Origin: Erythrobacteraceae bacterium CCH12-C2
Lineage (GTDB): Bacteria > Pseudomonadota > Alphaproteobacteria > Sphingomonadales > Sphingomonadaceae
Direction of reading: 5' to 3'
DNA: 21,719 bases
Assembly: GCA_001556995.1 (NCBI GenBank)
Contig: LSKF01000006.1
Span: 1 to 21,719 of the forward strand
The position numbers and the translations under genes are program-made. Below the pieces are notes generated by a model. That model had not been told where the DNA came from, did not search any database, and saw only the letters and a program-made list of their open reading frames with translations. Numbering within the stretch: position 1 is the stretch's first letter; each line of letters begins with the position of its first letter. Positions 1 through 8,814 of this stretch are shown here, piece by piece.

Positions 1-683
1 GACAGGATAAGCTTCGCCTGCTGGCACAGATGCGCGCGACACTCGATGGTCGCAGTGATTCAGATGGCCCCGCGCTGGCGCTGCGCGAGGCGCTTGCGGA
101 CCGCGAGGTCCCGCTCACCCACGCGCACGACCTGCTGACGGCTTTCGAACGCGACGTCACCAAGCTGCGTACCGCTGACTGGGACGACCTGCTGGATTAC
201 TGCCGATATTCGGCGATGCCGGTCGGGCGGTTCATGCTCGACCTGCATGGCGAGGCGCGCGCTCTGTGGCCGCTGTCGGACGCTTTGTGTGCCGCGCTGC
301 AGATCATCAACCACCTCCAGGACTGCGCCAAGGACCGGCGCGCTCTCGACCGGGTCTATCTTCCGCTCGATTGCCTCGCGCGCCACGGCACCTCGGCCGA
401 AGCGCTCGACGCGCCCACCGCGAGTCCGGCGCTCCGAGCTGCAATCAGCGAACTTAGAAAAGACGCGGCGCTGCTGCTGGACAATGCTGCGGCATTCCCG
501 ACCGCGATTCGCGATCGGCGACTTGGGATGGAAGTGGCCATGATCGATGCTCTGGCGCGCAAGCTGCTCGAACTTTTGCAGCGGCGCGATCCACTGTCGC
601 AGAATGTGCATCTCGGCAAGTTCGCGGCGGCCCGGATCGGGTTCGGCGCGGCGCTGCGCAGGCTGATGGTGGGGGCACGATGA
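1..683 (+). CDS. hpnC: Squalene synthase family protein HpnC (5'-truncated by window edge)
   Basis: HpnC converts presqualene diphosphate, made by HpnD, into hydroxysqualene in the three-enzyme bacterial squalene route. The reading frame is open from base 3, so the true start lies upstream; the ATG at base 30 is internal. The visible part holds the second half of an all-alpha trans-isoprenyl diphosphate synthase fold: a DWDDLLDYCRYSAMPVGR helix, then the second metal-binding region NHLQDCAKDRRALDRVYLP. The first Asp-rich motif would be upstream of the window. The stop codon overlaps the hpnD start by four bases (ATGA at 680-683), which suggests translational coupling. Assignment to HpnC rather than another squalene/phytoene synthase rests on the hpnC-hpnD-hpnE-shc order plus the divergent NHLQD motif, where HpnD has the canonical NILRD. 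Confidence 0.93.
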   Translation, partial: QDKLRLLAQMRATLDGRSDSDGPALALREALADREVPLTHAHDLLTAFERDVTKLRTADWDDLLDYCRYSAMPVGRFMLDLHGEARALWPLSDALCAALQIINHLQDCAKDRRALDRVYLPLDCLARHGTSAEALDAPTASPALRAAISELRKDAALLLDNAAAFPTAIRDRRLGMEVAMIDALARKLLELLQRRDPLSQNVHLGKFAAARIGFGAALRRLMVGAR

Positions 684-1522
684 ACATCGCCGCCCAACAC
701 ACACTCACCCCGGCCGGGCAAGCCGCTGGCAGCAGCTTCTACGCCGGGATGCGCGTCCTGCCGCGTCCGCGGCGCGAGGCGATGTATGCGATCTACGCCT
801 TCTGCCGCGCGGTTGACGACATCGCTGACGATCAGGGGGGTGACCGCGCCGGCCGCGCCCGCGCGCTGGAGAGCTGGCGGGACGATATTGACGCGCTCTA
901 CGCTGGCAGGCCTGCCGGGCAGGCGGAACTGCTGCGCGAGGCGGTCGCGCATTTCGCGCTCGAGCAGGTCGATCTGCACGCGGTGATCGACGGGATGGCG
1001 ATGGACGTGGCCGAGGATATCCGCTGGCCCGACAGGGCGACGCTCGATCTCTATTGCGACCGGGTCGCCTCGGCGGTCGGCCGCCTCTCGGTCAAGGCCT
1101 TCGGCATGGACAAGGAGCCAGGCGAGGCGCTGGCACATCATCTTGGCCGGGCGCTGCAACTGACCAACATCCTGCGCGACATTGACGAGGACGCTGCGAT
1201 CGGCCGGGTTTATCTCCCGCGCGAGGCGCTCGCCGCCGCCGGGATCGCGCCGGAAACGCCTGAGCAGGTCGCAGCCCACCCTCGCATCGACACCGCGGCC
1301 CGCATCCTCGCTGCCGACGCACACCGTCACTTCGACGCCGCACGCGCACTCCTGTCAGGTCGGTTGCAGGGCCATCTGATAGCGCCGCGCCTGATGGAGG
1401 TCGCCTATGCCCGGCTGCTGCGGCAGATGGAGCGCGATGGCTGGACCGCGCCGCGCACCCGCCCGCGCACCAATAAGCTGCGGCTGATTCTCTCGGTCGT
1501 CTGGCTGAGCCTTTTCCATTGA
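680..1522 (+). CDS. hpnD: Presqualene diphosphate synthase HpnD
   Basis: HpnD condenses two farnesyl diphosphates to presqualene diphosphate, the first committed step to squalene. The 280-residue product has the usual family length. Both Asp-rich metal-binding motifs of squalene/phytoene synthases are intact: DDIADD at residues 46-51, following YAIYAFCRAV, and LTNILRDIDEDAAIGRVYLP at 161-180. The helix around 125-140 (CDRVASAVGRLSVKAFG) is also typical. The C-terminus ends in a short hydrophobic stretch (LILSVVWLSLFH) that could associate with the membrane. The ATG start overlaps the hpnC stop, so the gene is translationally coupled to it. A 55-nt gap separates it from hpnE in the same direction. 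Confidence 0.95.
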   Translation: MNIAAQHTLTPAGQAAGSSFYAGMRVLPRPRREAMYAIYAFCRAVDDIADDQGGDRAGRARALESWRDDIDALYAGRPAGQAELLREAVAHFALEQVDLHAVIDGMAMDVAEDIRWPDRATLDLYCDRVASAVGRLSVKAFGMDKEPGEALAHHLGRALQLTNILRDIDEDAAIGRVYLPREALAAAGIAPETPEQVAAHPRIDTAARILAADAHRHFDAARALLSGRLQGHLIAPRLMEVAYARLLRQMERDGWTAPRTRPRTNKLRLILSVVWLSLFH

Positions 1523-1560
1523 CGACGATAGCGCAAGTCCCGGTCGGTTGGGGCAAAGCC

Positions 1561-1567
1561 GGTGAGG
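1561..1567 (+). promoter_or_regulatory. Ribosome binding site for hpnE supporting a GTG start
   Basis: GGTGAGG lies 10 nt upstream of GTG 1578. An in-frame TGA at 1563-1565 blocks any earlier start, and the FAD-binding motif begins a few residues after this GTG. The GTG start is therefore effectively forced. Confidence 0.55.
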
Positions 1568-1577
1568 TGCCTCAGGC

Positions 1578-2828
1578 GTGACGTCGGCGCGCACCGTCCA
1601 CGTCATCGGCGCAGGGCTCGCCGGGCTGGCGGCTGCCGTCGAACTGACGCGGCGGGGTGCGCATGTCATTCTCCACGAGGCGGCCCCGCGCGCGGGCGGG
1701 CGCTGCCGGAGCTACTTCGACCAGACGCTGGGGCAGACGATCGACAATGGCAACCACTTCGTCTTCTCGGGCAATCAGGCAGTCGCGCGCTATTTGGGAG
1801 TGCTGGGCACCGCCGACCGACTCGAAGGTCCACCGCAAGCCGACTTCGCCTTTCATGACCTGAGAGACGGCTCGCGCTGGACGCTTTCGGTGAATGACAG
1901 TCCGCTCCCCTGGTGGGTGCTCGATCCGCGCCGGAGGACGCCGGGGACGAGGCTCGGGGAGCATATGGCTCTGGCGCGTCTCGCGCTGAGCCGGCAGGGT
2001 CCCGCGACGATCGCCGATCGGGTCGACAGCCAGGGGACATTCTGGGATCGGGTGGTCGATCCGATGATGCTCGCGGTACTCAACTGTCCGCCCGCAGAAG
2101 GTTCGGCGTGGCTGGCGGGGCGGTTCCTGCGCGAGTCTTTCGCCCGCGGCGGGCGTGCCTGCCGGACGATGGTGGCGGTGCCCAATCTTGATGCCGTGTT
2201 CGTCGATCCGGCGTTGACCTGGCTCACCACCCGGAACGTGAAAGTGCGGTTCGGCGCGCGGCTGCGCGGCCTCGTGACGGAGGGCGACCATGTCGTTGCG
2301 CTCGATTTCGGCGCAGGGGCAGAGGCGCTAGGCGGTGCCGCGGTGGTCCTCGCCGTGCCGCCATGGGTCGCAGGCGATCTCGTCGCAGGTCTGGTTGTGC
2401 CCGACAGGTTCTGCTCGATCCTCAACGCCCATTTCGCCTGCCCGCCGCCCGCTGGCGCGCGCCTGATCACGGCGCTGATCGGCGGGACCGCGCAATGGGT
2501 GGTGTGCCATCAGGGCCGCATCTCGGTGACGATCAGCGGAGCCGACGACATTATCGACGAGGATCGCGAGGGGCTCGCCGCGCGAATCTGGAAAGACATT
2601 GTCGCGACGCTCGAGTGCGATGACCCGATGCCGACGTGGCAGATCGTCAAGGAAAAGCGCGCCACCTTCGCCGCAACCCCGGATCAGGACGCCCGGCGCC
2701 CTGCCACCCGGACCCGCTGGCGCAACCTGTTCCTTGCTGGTGACTGGGTCCAGACCGGCTTGCCCGCCACAATCGAGGGCGCGCTCCGGTCGGGCGAGGC
2801 CGCGGCGCGACTGGCAGCCGCAAGCTGA
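1578..2828 (+). CDS. hpnE: Hydroxysqualene dehydroxylase HpnE (FAD-dependent)
   Basis: HpnE is a flavoprotein of the amine oxidase/phytoene desaturase superfamily that reduces hydroxysqualene to squalene, the substrate of Shc. The 416-residue protein opens with the dinucleotide-binding motif VIGAGLAGLAAAVEL (GxGxxG at about residues 11-16), followed by the expected HEAAPRAGGRCRS stretch. It ends with the family's C-terminal FAD-contact segment, FLAGDWVQTGLPATIEGA, and the helix after it. The GTG start is the only one possible because an in-frame stop lies five codons upstream. The stop is 16 nt before the shc start in the same direction, consistent with one operon. Confidence 0.94.
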   Translation: MTSARTVHVIGAGLAGLAAAVELTRRGAHVILHEAAPRAGGRCRSYFDQTLGQTIDNGNHFVFSGNQAVARYLGVLGTADRLEGPPQADFAFHDLRDGSRWTLSVNDSPLPWWVLDPRRRTPGTRLGEHMALARLALSRQGPATIADRVDSQGTFWDRVVDPMMLAVLNCPPAEGSAWLAGRFLRESFARGGRACRTMVAVPNLDAVFVDPALTWLTTRNVKVRFGARLRGLVTEGDHVVALDFGAGAEALGGAAVVLAVPPWVAGDLVAGLVVPDRFCSILNAHFACPPPAGARLITALIGGTAQWVVCHQGRISVTISGADDIIDEDREGLAARIWKDIVATLECDDPMPTWQIVKEKRATFAATPDQDARRPATRTRWRNLFLAGDWVQTGLPATIEGALRSGEAAARLAAAS

Positions 2829-2844
2829 GGGGGATGAGCACGCC

Positions 2845-4800
2845 ATGATGAACACCGCAGTCCTCGACCGCGTCGATCTCGTCGAAACCGCAGACCGCGC
2901 GGCCGTCCGTGCCGCCGATGCCCTGTCCGATTTGCAGCGCGAGGATGGCCATTGGGTGTTCGAGCTCGAAGCCGATGCCACCATCCCGGCCGAATACATC
3001 CTGCTGCGTCACTATCTCGCCGAGCCGGTCGACGCGGTGCTGGAAGGCAAGATCGCGCGCTACCTGCGGCGCATCCAGTCCGATGTGCATGACGGCTGGC
3101 CGCTTTATCATGGCGGCGATTTCGATGTTTCGGCGACGATCAAGGCCTATTATGCGCTCAAGATGATCGGCGATCCTGTCGATGCCCCGCACATGGCCCG
3201 CGCGCGGGCGGCGGTGCTGGCGGCGGGCGGGGCGGAAACCTGCAACGTCTTCACCAAGATCCAGCTGGCGCTGTTCGGCGCCGGATCGTGGAAGGTGGTG
3301 CCGACCATGCCAGTCGAGCTGATCCTGCTGCCGAGATGGTTTCCGGTGCACCTGTCGAAGATGTCCTACTGGGCGCGCACGGTCATCGTGCCGCTGCTTG
3401 TGCTGGCGGCGAAGCGCCCGCTGGCGCGCAATCCCAAGGGTATTCTGGTCGACGAGCTATACTCTGGCCGCCCCGCGGCGCTCGGCACACAGGCGCCCGA
3501 TGCCAAGCGGGTCTGGCGCGCCGCCTTTGGCGCGCTCGACGTGGTGCTGAAGGGGGCCGAGCCGCTGTGGCCGCAGCGGCTGCGAGCCAAGGCGATGCGG
3601 GCCTGTGTCGATTTCGTCGTCACCCGGCTGAACGGCGAGGACGGCCTTGGCGCGATCTATCCGGCGATGGCGAACAGCGTGATGATGTTCGATTGCCTCG
3701 GCTACCCCCCTGATCACCCACATCGCGCGATTGCCCGCGCAAGCATTGAGAAGCTGCTCGTGGTGGGAGAGGAGGAGGCCTATTGCCAGCCGTGCCTCTC
3801 CCCGGTGTGGGACACCGCGCTGGCGGCCCACGCGATGCTTGAGGCGGGCGGCGCGGCCAACGAGGCCCGTGCGCTGGCGGCGCTCGACTGGTTAAAGCCG
3901 CTTCAAGAACTTGAGGTCAGAGGCGATTGGGCGGACGTGAAGCCCGACGTCCGTCCCGGCGGCTGGGCGTTCCAGTACGCCAACCCGCATTACCCCGATC
4001 TCGACGATACCGCCGTGGTGGTGATGGCGATGGCGCGTATGCGGGGGCAAGCAGGCGACAGCTTCGAAGAGGCCATCGCGCGCGGCAAGGAATGGACCGT
4101 GGGTCTGCAAGCGCGCGATGGTGGCTGGGGCGCCTTTGATGCCGACAACAGCTATCACTACCTCAACAACATCCCCTTTGCCGATCACGGCGCGCTGCTC
4201 GATCCCCCCACGGCCGACGTCTCGGCGCGTTGCGTCTCGATGCTGGCGCAACTCGGCGAGCCTGCCGAGAGTCCGCGGATGCGCGCGGCGGTCGCCTACC
4301 TGACAGGAGAACAAGAGGTTGATGGTAGCTGGTTCGGGCGCTGGGGGGTCAACTACATCTACGGCACCTGGTCGGCGTTGTGCGCGCTGGGCGCGGCAAG
4401 CCTCGGCCCTGATCATCCCGCGATCCGCAAGGGCGCCGACTGGCTGCGCGCGATCCAGAACCCCGATGGCGGCTGGGGCGAGGACTGCCGCAGCTACGCG
4501 CTCGATTACAAGGGCTACACTCCGGCACCCTCGACCGCATCCCAGACCGCCTGGGCGCTGCTCGGGCTGATGGCGGCGGGCGCGGTGGACGAACCCGCGG
4601 TCGACCGGGGCATCGCCTGGCTTGCGCGCAACCAGCAAACGGACGGGTTGTGGGAGCAGGATGTCTACACTGGCGGCGGCTTTCCCCGCGTCTTTTACTT
4701 GCGCTATCACGGCTACCCCAAATACTTCCCGTTGTGGGCGATGGCGCGCTATCGCAATCTCAAGCGCAGCAACACGCGGCGGGTGGCTTGGGGAATGTAG
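2845..4800 (+). CDS. shc: Squalene-hopene cyclase (HpnF/Shc)
   Basis: Shc is a monotopic membrane enzyme that cyclises squalene to hopene and diplopterol. The 651-residue length is normal. The catalytic DXDD acid motif appears as DLDDTA at about residues 385-390 (codons from 3997). Several QW repeats are present, including QARDGGWGAFDADN, a DGSWFGRWGVNYIYGTW segment, QNPDGGWGED and QQTDGLWEQD. A hydrophobic stretch after WART near residue 175 fits the membrane-dipping helix. I start at ATG 2845, where the product begins MMNTAVLDRVD, behind a GAGGGGG at 2827-2833. The frame stays open upstream into hpnE, but that part would overlap hpnE and is not plausible. ATG 2848 is an equally possible start. 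Confidence 0.97.
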   Translation: MMNTAVLDRVDLVETADRAAVRAADALSDLQREDGHWVFELEADATIPAEYILLRHYLAEPVDAVLEGKIARYLRRIQSDVHDGWPLYHGGDFDVSATIKAYYALKMIGDPVDAPHMARARAAVLAAGGAETCNVFTKIQLALFGAGSWKVVPTMPVELILLPRWFPVHLSKMSYWARTVIVPLLVLAAKRPLARNPKGILVDELYSGRPAALGTQAPDAKRVWRAAFGALDVVLKGAEPLWPQRLRAKAMRACVDFVVTRLNGEDGLGAIYPAMANSVMMFDCLGYPPDHPHRAIARASIEKLLVVGEEEAYCQPCLSPVWDTALAAHAMLEAGGAANEARALAALDWLKPLQELEVRGDWADVKPDVRPGGWAFQYANPHYPDLDDTAVVVMAMARMRGQAGDSFEEAIARGKEWTVGLQARDGGWGAFDADNSYHYLNNIPFADHGALLDPPTADVSARCVSMLAQLGEPAESPRMRAAVAYLTGEQEVDGSWFGRWGVNYIYGTWSALCALGAASLGPDHPAIRKGADWLRAIQNPDGGWGEDCRSYALDYKGYTPAPSTASQTAWALLGLMAAGAVDEPAVDRGIAWLARNQQTDGLWEQDVYTGGGFPRVFYLRYHGYPKYFPLWAMARYRNLKRSNTRRVAWGM

Positions 4801-4838
4801 GCAGACCCCCCTCGCTTGCCGGCGGCAGGGGATCAGAC

Positions 4839-5504
4839 ATGAGCAGGCTTATTGTCGTCACCGGCACACAGCGCGAGGCGGCGGTGCTTGACCAGAGGGA
4901 TATGGCCGTGATTGCCGGGGGCGGCGAAGCCGAGGCCTTGCGCAGGCGACTGCACGCGGCTGCGCCCGGTGCCGAGGGCATCGTCAGTTTCGGCTTCGCC
5001 GGCGCGCTGGCTGACGGGTTGGCCATAGGCGACTGGATCGTCGGCACCAAGGTGACCGGTGCCATCTCGGCGGTTTGCGATCCGGCCTGGTCGGCCGCGT
5101 TGCTTCGGCAGTTGCCGGCGGCGCAAACCGGAGCAATCTATGCTGATGGCCGCCTCATCGGCGACGTTGCCGAGAAGCGGGCACTCGGGACCCGGCATGC
5201 CGCGCTAGGCGTGGACATGGAGAGCCACATCGCTGCCGAGGTCGCCGCCGAGCGCGCGCTGCCATTCGTGATCGCCCGCTGCATCTCCGACCCAGTCTCG
5301 CGCGCCTTGCCCCCGGCGATCGCGCTGGCGATGCGTCCCGACGGCTCGGTTGGCGCGCGCGCGATGGCGATTTCGCTCGCAACCCGCCCGGGGCAACTCG
5401 CCGACTTCGTCCGGGCAATTGGCGGGTTCATGCGAGCAATGGCCAGTCTGCGGGAAGGCGCACGTCATCTTGCTCTGGCGGAGGCGCTCCGCCCCCATAG
5501 CTGA
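4839..5504 (+). CDS. hpnG: Adenosylhopane nucleosidase/phosphorylase HpnG
   Basis: HpnG belongs to the purine nucleoside phosphorylase/MTA-SAH nucleosidase superfamily and removes adenine from adenosylhopane, the product of HpnH, on the way to ribosylhopane and bacteriohopanetetrol. The 221-residue product starts MSRLIVVTGTQREAAVL and has SFGFAGALADGLAIGDWIVG, a typical family segment. The substrate-binding signature GVDMESH follows, then an Arg-x-x-Ser-Asp segment (RCISD). I chose ATG 4839 because GGCAGGGG at 4821-4828 lies about 10 nt upstream and the family motif begins at once. The frame extends upstream to 4650, but only by overlapping shc. The gap to shc is 38 nt. HpnH, its partner, is encoded elsewhere in this window. 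Confidence 0.9.
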   Translation: MSRLIVVTGTQREAAVLDQRDMAVIAGGGEAEALRRRLHAAAPGAEGIVSFGFAGALADGLAIGDWIVGTKVTGAISAVCDPAWSAALLRQLPAAQTGAIYADGRLIGDVAEKRALGTRHAALGVDMESHIAAEVAAERALPFVIARCISDPVSRALPPAIALAMRPDGSVGARAMAISLATRPGQLADFVRAIGGFMRAMASLREGARHLALAEALRPHS

Positions 5505-5633
5505 CGTGGTATGGTTTTCGGGCGGCGTGCGGTCCTTGCATAAAGCCAATAATCCGAAAGCCGCGACCAACCCGGTGGCAGAAGCTTTCGCCATGGGGTG
5601 GCCAAGTCTCACCACGCTTGTATGCCGAAAAAC

Positions 5634-5639
5634 GGAGGG
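5634..5639 (+). promoter_or_regulatory. Ribosome binding site choosing the DUF2141 start
   Basis: GGAGGG sits 9 nt before ATG 5649. The earlier in-frame starts GTG 5598 and ATG 5622 lack a comparable site. It lies in the 144-nt gap after hpnG, where I see no convincing promoter or hairpin. Confidence 0.55.
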
Positions 5640-5648
5640 ATCCGCCGG

Positions 5649-6197
5649 ATGACGTCACGCATGCTTCAGGCGCGTCGCGCCCGTGCGTTCCCCGGCCCGA
5701 GCGCGTCCCTCATCATCCCCTTTGCTCCGTCGCACCTCCGTGCGAGGTACATTGCGCCGATCTTGCCCATGCTGGCTCCGTGCGCTGCTGCGCAGGCCGA
5801 GCCACAACATAACGCGGATCATTCCGCTACGCTCCACGTCGTCATTGAAAACGCCCGTAGCGCACACGGCAATATCCATGTCGATATTTGCCCGAGGGAA
5901 AATTTCCTGTCGAAATGCCCCTATTCCGCTGAGGCAAACGCGCGTACGGGCCGTGTCGAGGTGGTCGTTCACGGCGTTCCGCCGGGACGCTATGCCGCGC
6001 AGATCACGCATGACGAGAACGGAAACAAGAAGGTCGATCGCGGGTTTCTGGGAATTCCGCGCGAAGGGATTGGCTTTTCGAACAATGTCCGGGTGCGCTT
6101 TCACGCGCCGCGCTTTGCCGATGCGGCCTTCGATGTAACCGGTGGCACCCAGTCGATTGCGGTCAAACTGCAATACTTCGGCAAATCGGGCTCCTGA
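5649..6197 (+). CDS. Secreted DUF2141 family protein
   Basis: This is a 182-residue protein of unknown function. The diagnostic DUF2141 block is clear: residues such as NIHVDICPRENFL, then VPPGRYAAQITHDENGNKKV, then GFLGIPREGIGFSNN. An N-terminal hydrophobic stretch (IAPILPMLAPCAAAQA, Ala-x-Ala before EPQH) looks like a secretion signal, although the N-region before it is unusually long at about 33 residues. Start choice follows the strong RBS at 5634-5639. Only 3 nt separate its stop from the hpnN start, so the two are very probably co-translated. The family is a small beta-sandwich of unknown role, and the Asp/Asn-rich HDENGNKKVD loop might bind metal (inference). Its position suggests an envelope role tied to hopanoid export. 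Confidence 0.85.
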   Translation: MTSRMLQARRARAFPGPSASLIIPFAPSHLRARYIAPILPMLAPCAAAQAEPQHNADHSATLHVVIENARSAHGNIHVDICPRENFLSKCPYSAEANARTGRVEVVVHGVPPGRYAAQITHDENGNKKVDRGFLGIPREGIGFSNNVRVRFHAPRFADAAFDVTGGTQSIAVKLQYFGKSGS

Positions 6198-6200
6198 ACA

Positions 6201-8789
6201 ATGGGCAACCCCATTCACGCGATGGTGGCGCTCGGCACGCGGCGCCCGGTGGCGGTTGTCGTCTTCGCCGTTCTGGCGATGCTGGTAGCAGCGCTTTATG
6301 CTGCCACCCACTTCGCCCTCACCACCGACACCGGGGCACTGATTTCCCCGACTGTCGAGTGGCGAAAGCGGGAAGCGGAAGCCAATGCGGCGTTCCCGCA
6401 ATTCACCGACGCTTCGTTGGTGGTGATCGATGCAACCACGCCTGAGGCTGCCGAACGCGCGGCGGCGATCCTTGTCGAGGCAATGGCCGCCGACACCGCC
6501 CATTTCCGTTCGGCGCGCCGACCCGACGGCGGCGGGTTCTTCGCGACCCACGGCCTGTTGTTCGGCAGCGAGGCCGAAGTGCGCGCGGCGACCTCCTCGC
6601 TGATCGAGGCACAACCCCTGCTCGGCCCGCTAGCTGCCGATCCATCGCTGCGCGGAATTGCGGGGGCACTCGACACGGTCCTTCTCGGGGTCGAGCGCGG
6701 CAACGCGAAGCTGGCGAGCCTCGACAAACCGCTCGGGCAGTTCGCTGACGCGGTCGAGGCAACCCTTGCGAGTCGTCCGGCGCAGTTCTCGTGGCAGCAG
6801 CTGATCGGGTCTGGTCCGGGCGGACTTGCCGCACCGACGCGGCGGCTGATCCTGTTCCAGCCGGTACTCGATTTCACCGCGCTCAAGCCCGGCCAAAAGG
6901 CTACCGAGGCTGTCCTCGCCGCTGCCAGTGCAGCCGGGCTCAACTTCGAACGCGGCGTCACCGTCAGGGTGACGGGCGCAGTCCCGTTGGCTGACGAGGA
7001 ATTCTCCTCACTCGAGGAGAATATTGGCGTCGTCGGGCTGCTGATGGTGCTGGCAATGGTGGCAACCCTATGGTTTGCCGCGCGCTCCGCCGGGATCGTT
7101 GCAGCGATCGTGGTCACGATTCTCGCAGGACTGGTGACGACCACCGCCATCGGCCTGCTGGCTGTGGGCGAGTTGAACCTCATCTCGGTGGCGTTCATCC
7201 CGCTGTTCGTCGGACTCGGGGTCGATTTCGGAATCCAGATCGCCGTGCGCTTCAACGCCGAGCGCCACGCGGGTGCGGATCACGCCGCCGCGCTGAACAA
7301 TGCCGCGCTGGCGCTTGGCGGCCCCCTTATGCTGGCGGCAGGCGCGGTGTTCCTAGGGTTCGGGGCGTTCCTGCCGACCGCCTATGTCGGCATCGCCGAA
7401 CTGGGCATCATCTCGGGAATCGGCATGATCATCGCGCTGCTGTTCAGCGTCGTGCTGCTGCCCGCGCTGCTGATGCTGATCAAGCCGGGCCGCCCCCGCG
7501 CCGAGGTCGGATTCGCCCGCGCAGCGCCGATCGACCGTTTTCTTGAACGCCGTCGGGGTGCGGTGCTCTGGGCCTTCGGCCTTTCGATGGTCGCCAGCAT
7601 CGCCTCGCTGCCGCTGGTCACTTTCGATTTCAACCCGTTCCACTTGCGCGATCCTGAAGCACCCGCAATGCGAACGCTCGCCGATCTGATGGGCGATCCC
7701 TTGCGCACCCCTAACACCATCGACGTCATCACTGCCGACGCGGACGCCGCAGCGGCCCTGTCCCGGCGGTTGGCGGCCTTGCCCGAAGTGGCACAGGTGA
7801 TCACACGCGACAGCTTTATTCCCGGCGACCAATCGGCCAAGCTCGCGATCATTCAGGACGCGGCTCTGTTGCTCGATCTTTCGCTCAACCCGTTCGACAT
7901 CGCCCCGCCTGCGAGCGATGCCGAGACGGTGGCGGCGCTCACCGCGACAGCGGCGAACCTGCGCGCGGCGGGCGGCGGGACAGATGGGCGCGAGGCACGG
8001 CGGTTGGCGGCGGCTTTCGAGCAATTGGCTGCGGCATCCCCGGCCATGCGCCAGAAGGTGGAGCAGGTGCTGGTCGAGCCGCTCAATGTGATGCTGAGCC
8101 AGGCCAGCGCTGCCCTCCAGGCAAGCGAAGTCAACCGCGACACCCTGCCGCCGGAAATCGCGCGCGATTGGATCGCGCCCGATGGCCGTGCGCGGGTTCA
8201 GGTCTTCCCCCGCGGAGACAGCAATGACAATCGCGTGCTCGAACGCTTCACACAAGCAGTGCAACAGGTCGCCCCCGGAGCGACCGGCCTGCCGGTATCG
8301 ACTCAGGCGGCGGCGGGCACGATTGCGGGTGCTTTCGTGCAGGCCGGCGTGATCGCGCTGGCGCTGGTGAGCCTGCTGCTGTTCGCGGTGCTGCGCAATC
8401 TGCGCGAAGTGGCCTTCACGCTTGCCCCGGTCGCGCTCTCGGGTTTCCTGACGCTGGGCACCTCCGTTCTGATCGGCCAGCCGATCAATTTTGCCAATAT
8501 CATCGCCTTCCCGTTGCTGTTCGGGGTGGGCGTTGCCTTCCACATCTACTTCGTGATGGCATGGAGGGCAGGCGCGCGCGATCTGCTTCAATCCAGCCTC
8601 GCTCGTGCGGTTCTGTTCAGCGCGCTTGCGACGGGGAGCGCGTTCGGCGCGCTGTGGATCTCGCAGCACCCAGGCACCGCAAGCATGGGCAAGATCCTGA
8701 TGCTTTCGCTCGCCTGGACACTGGTCTGCGCGCTGATCTTTGAACCGGCCCTGCTCGGCCCGCCTGGGGCGACCAAACGGGGGGAATAG
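6201..8789 (+). CDS. hpnN: Hopanoid transporter HpnN (RND/MMPL family)
   Basis: HpnN is an inner-membrane RND-superfamily protein proposed to move hopanoids to the outer membrane. The 862-residue product has the internal two-fold layout of the family: a first helix (about 15-37), a periplasmic domain (about 40-270), a five-helix bundle (about 275-430), then a second helix (about 453-475), a second periplasmic domain and a terminal bundle from about 715. The helix-4 region FVGLGVDFGIQIAVRF matches the MMPL/sterol-sensing pattern, and the second copy has FGVGVAFHIYFVM. The gene follows the DUF2141 gene by 3 nt. It converges on the MlaA-like gene with only 12 nt between stop codons. Identification as HpnN rather than a generic MMPL protein rests on length and locus. 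Confidence 0.92.
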   Translation: MGNPIHAMVALGTRRPVAVVVFAVLAMLVAALYAATHFALTTDTGALISPTVEWRKREAEANAAFPQFTDASLVVIDATTPEAAERAAAILVEAMAADTAHFRSARRPDGGGFFATHGLLFGSEAEVRAATSSLIEAQPLLGPLAADPSLRGIAGALDTVLLGVERGNAKLASLDKPLGQFADAVEATLASRPAQFSWQQLIGSGPGGLAAPTRRLILFQPVLDFTALKPGQKATEAVLAAASAAGLNFERGVTVRVTGAVPLADEEFSSLEENIGVVGLLMVLAMVATLWFAARSAGIVAAIVVTILAGLVTTTAIGLLAVGELNLISVAFIPLFVGLGVDFGIQIAVRFNAERHAGADHAAALNNAALALGGPLMLAAGAVFLGFGAFLPTAYVGIAELGIISGIGMIIALLFSVVLLPALLMLIKPGRPRAEVGFARAAPIDRFLERRRGAVLWAFGLSMVASIASLPLVTFDFNPFHLRDPEAPAMRTLADLMGDPLRTPNTIDVITADADAAAALSRRLAALPEVAQVITRDSFIPGDQSAKLAIIQDAALLLDLSLNPFDIAPPASDAETVAALTATAANLRAAGGGTDGREARRLAAAFEQLAAASPAMRQKVEQVLVEPLNVMLSQASAALQASEVNRDTLPPEIARDWIAPDGRARVQVFPRGDSNDNRVLERFTQAVQQVAPGATGLPVSTQAAAGTIAGAFVQAGVIALALVSLLLFAVLRNLREVAFTLAPVALSGFLTLGTSVLIGQPINFANIIAFPLLFGVGVAFHIYFVMAWRAGARDLLQSSLARAVLFSALATGSAFGALWISQHPGTASMGKILMLSLAWTLVCALIFEPALLGPPGATKRGE

Positions 8790-8814
8790 CCGACGCTTCG
8801 ATCAGCTGTCGGCT
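8788..8814. terminator. Weak inverted repeat between convergent genes
   Basis: AGCCGAC (8788-8794) and GTCGGCT (8808-8814) form a 7-bp stem with a 13-nt loop, spanning the hpnN stop and the end of the MlaA-like gene. There is no U-tract on either side, so it may be a poor bidirectional terminator or chance. Confidence 0.3.

Noticed and set aside
60..1330. Long minus-strand open frames opposite hpnC and hpnD
   Set aside because: They lie wholly over genes with clear catalytic motifs on the other strand, have Arg/Pro-rich composition typical of GC-rich shadow frames and show no family motif.
4650..4838. Upstream extension of hpnG
   Set aside because: It would overlap shc by about 150 nt; the RBS and the conserved N-terminus support ATG 4839.
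7353..8669. 438-codon minus-strand open frame inside hpnN
   Set aside because: It is antisense to the HpnN transmembrane and periplasmic regions, and its His/Arg/Gln-rich composition is that of an antisense shadow.
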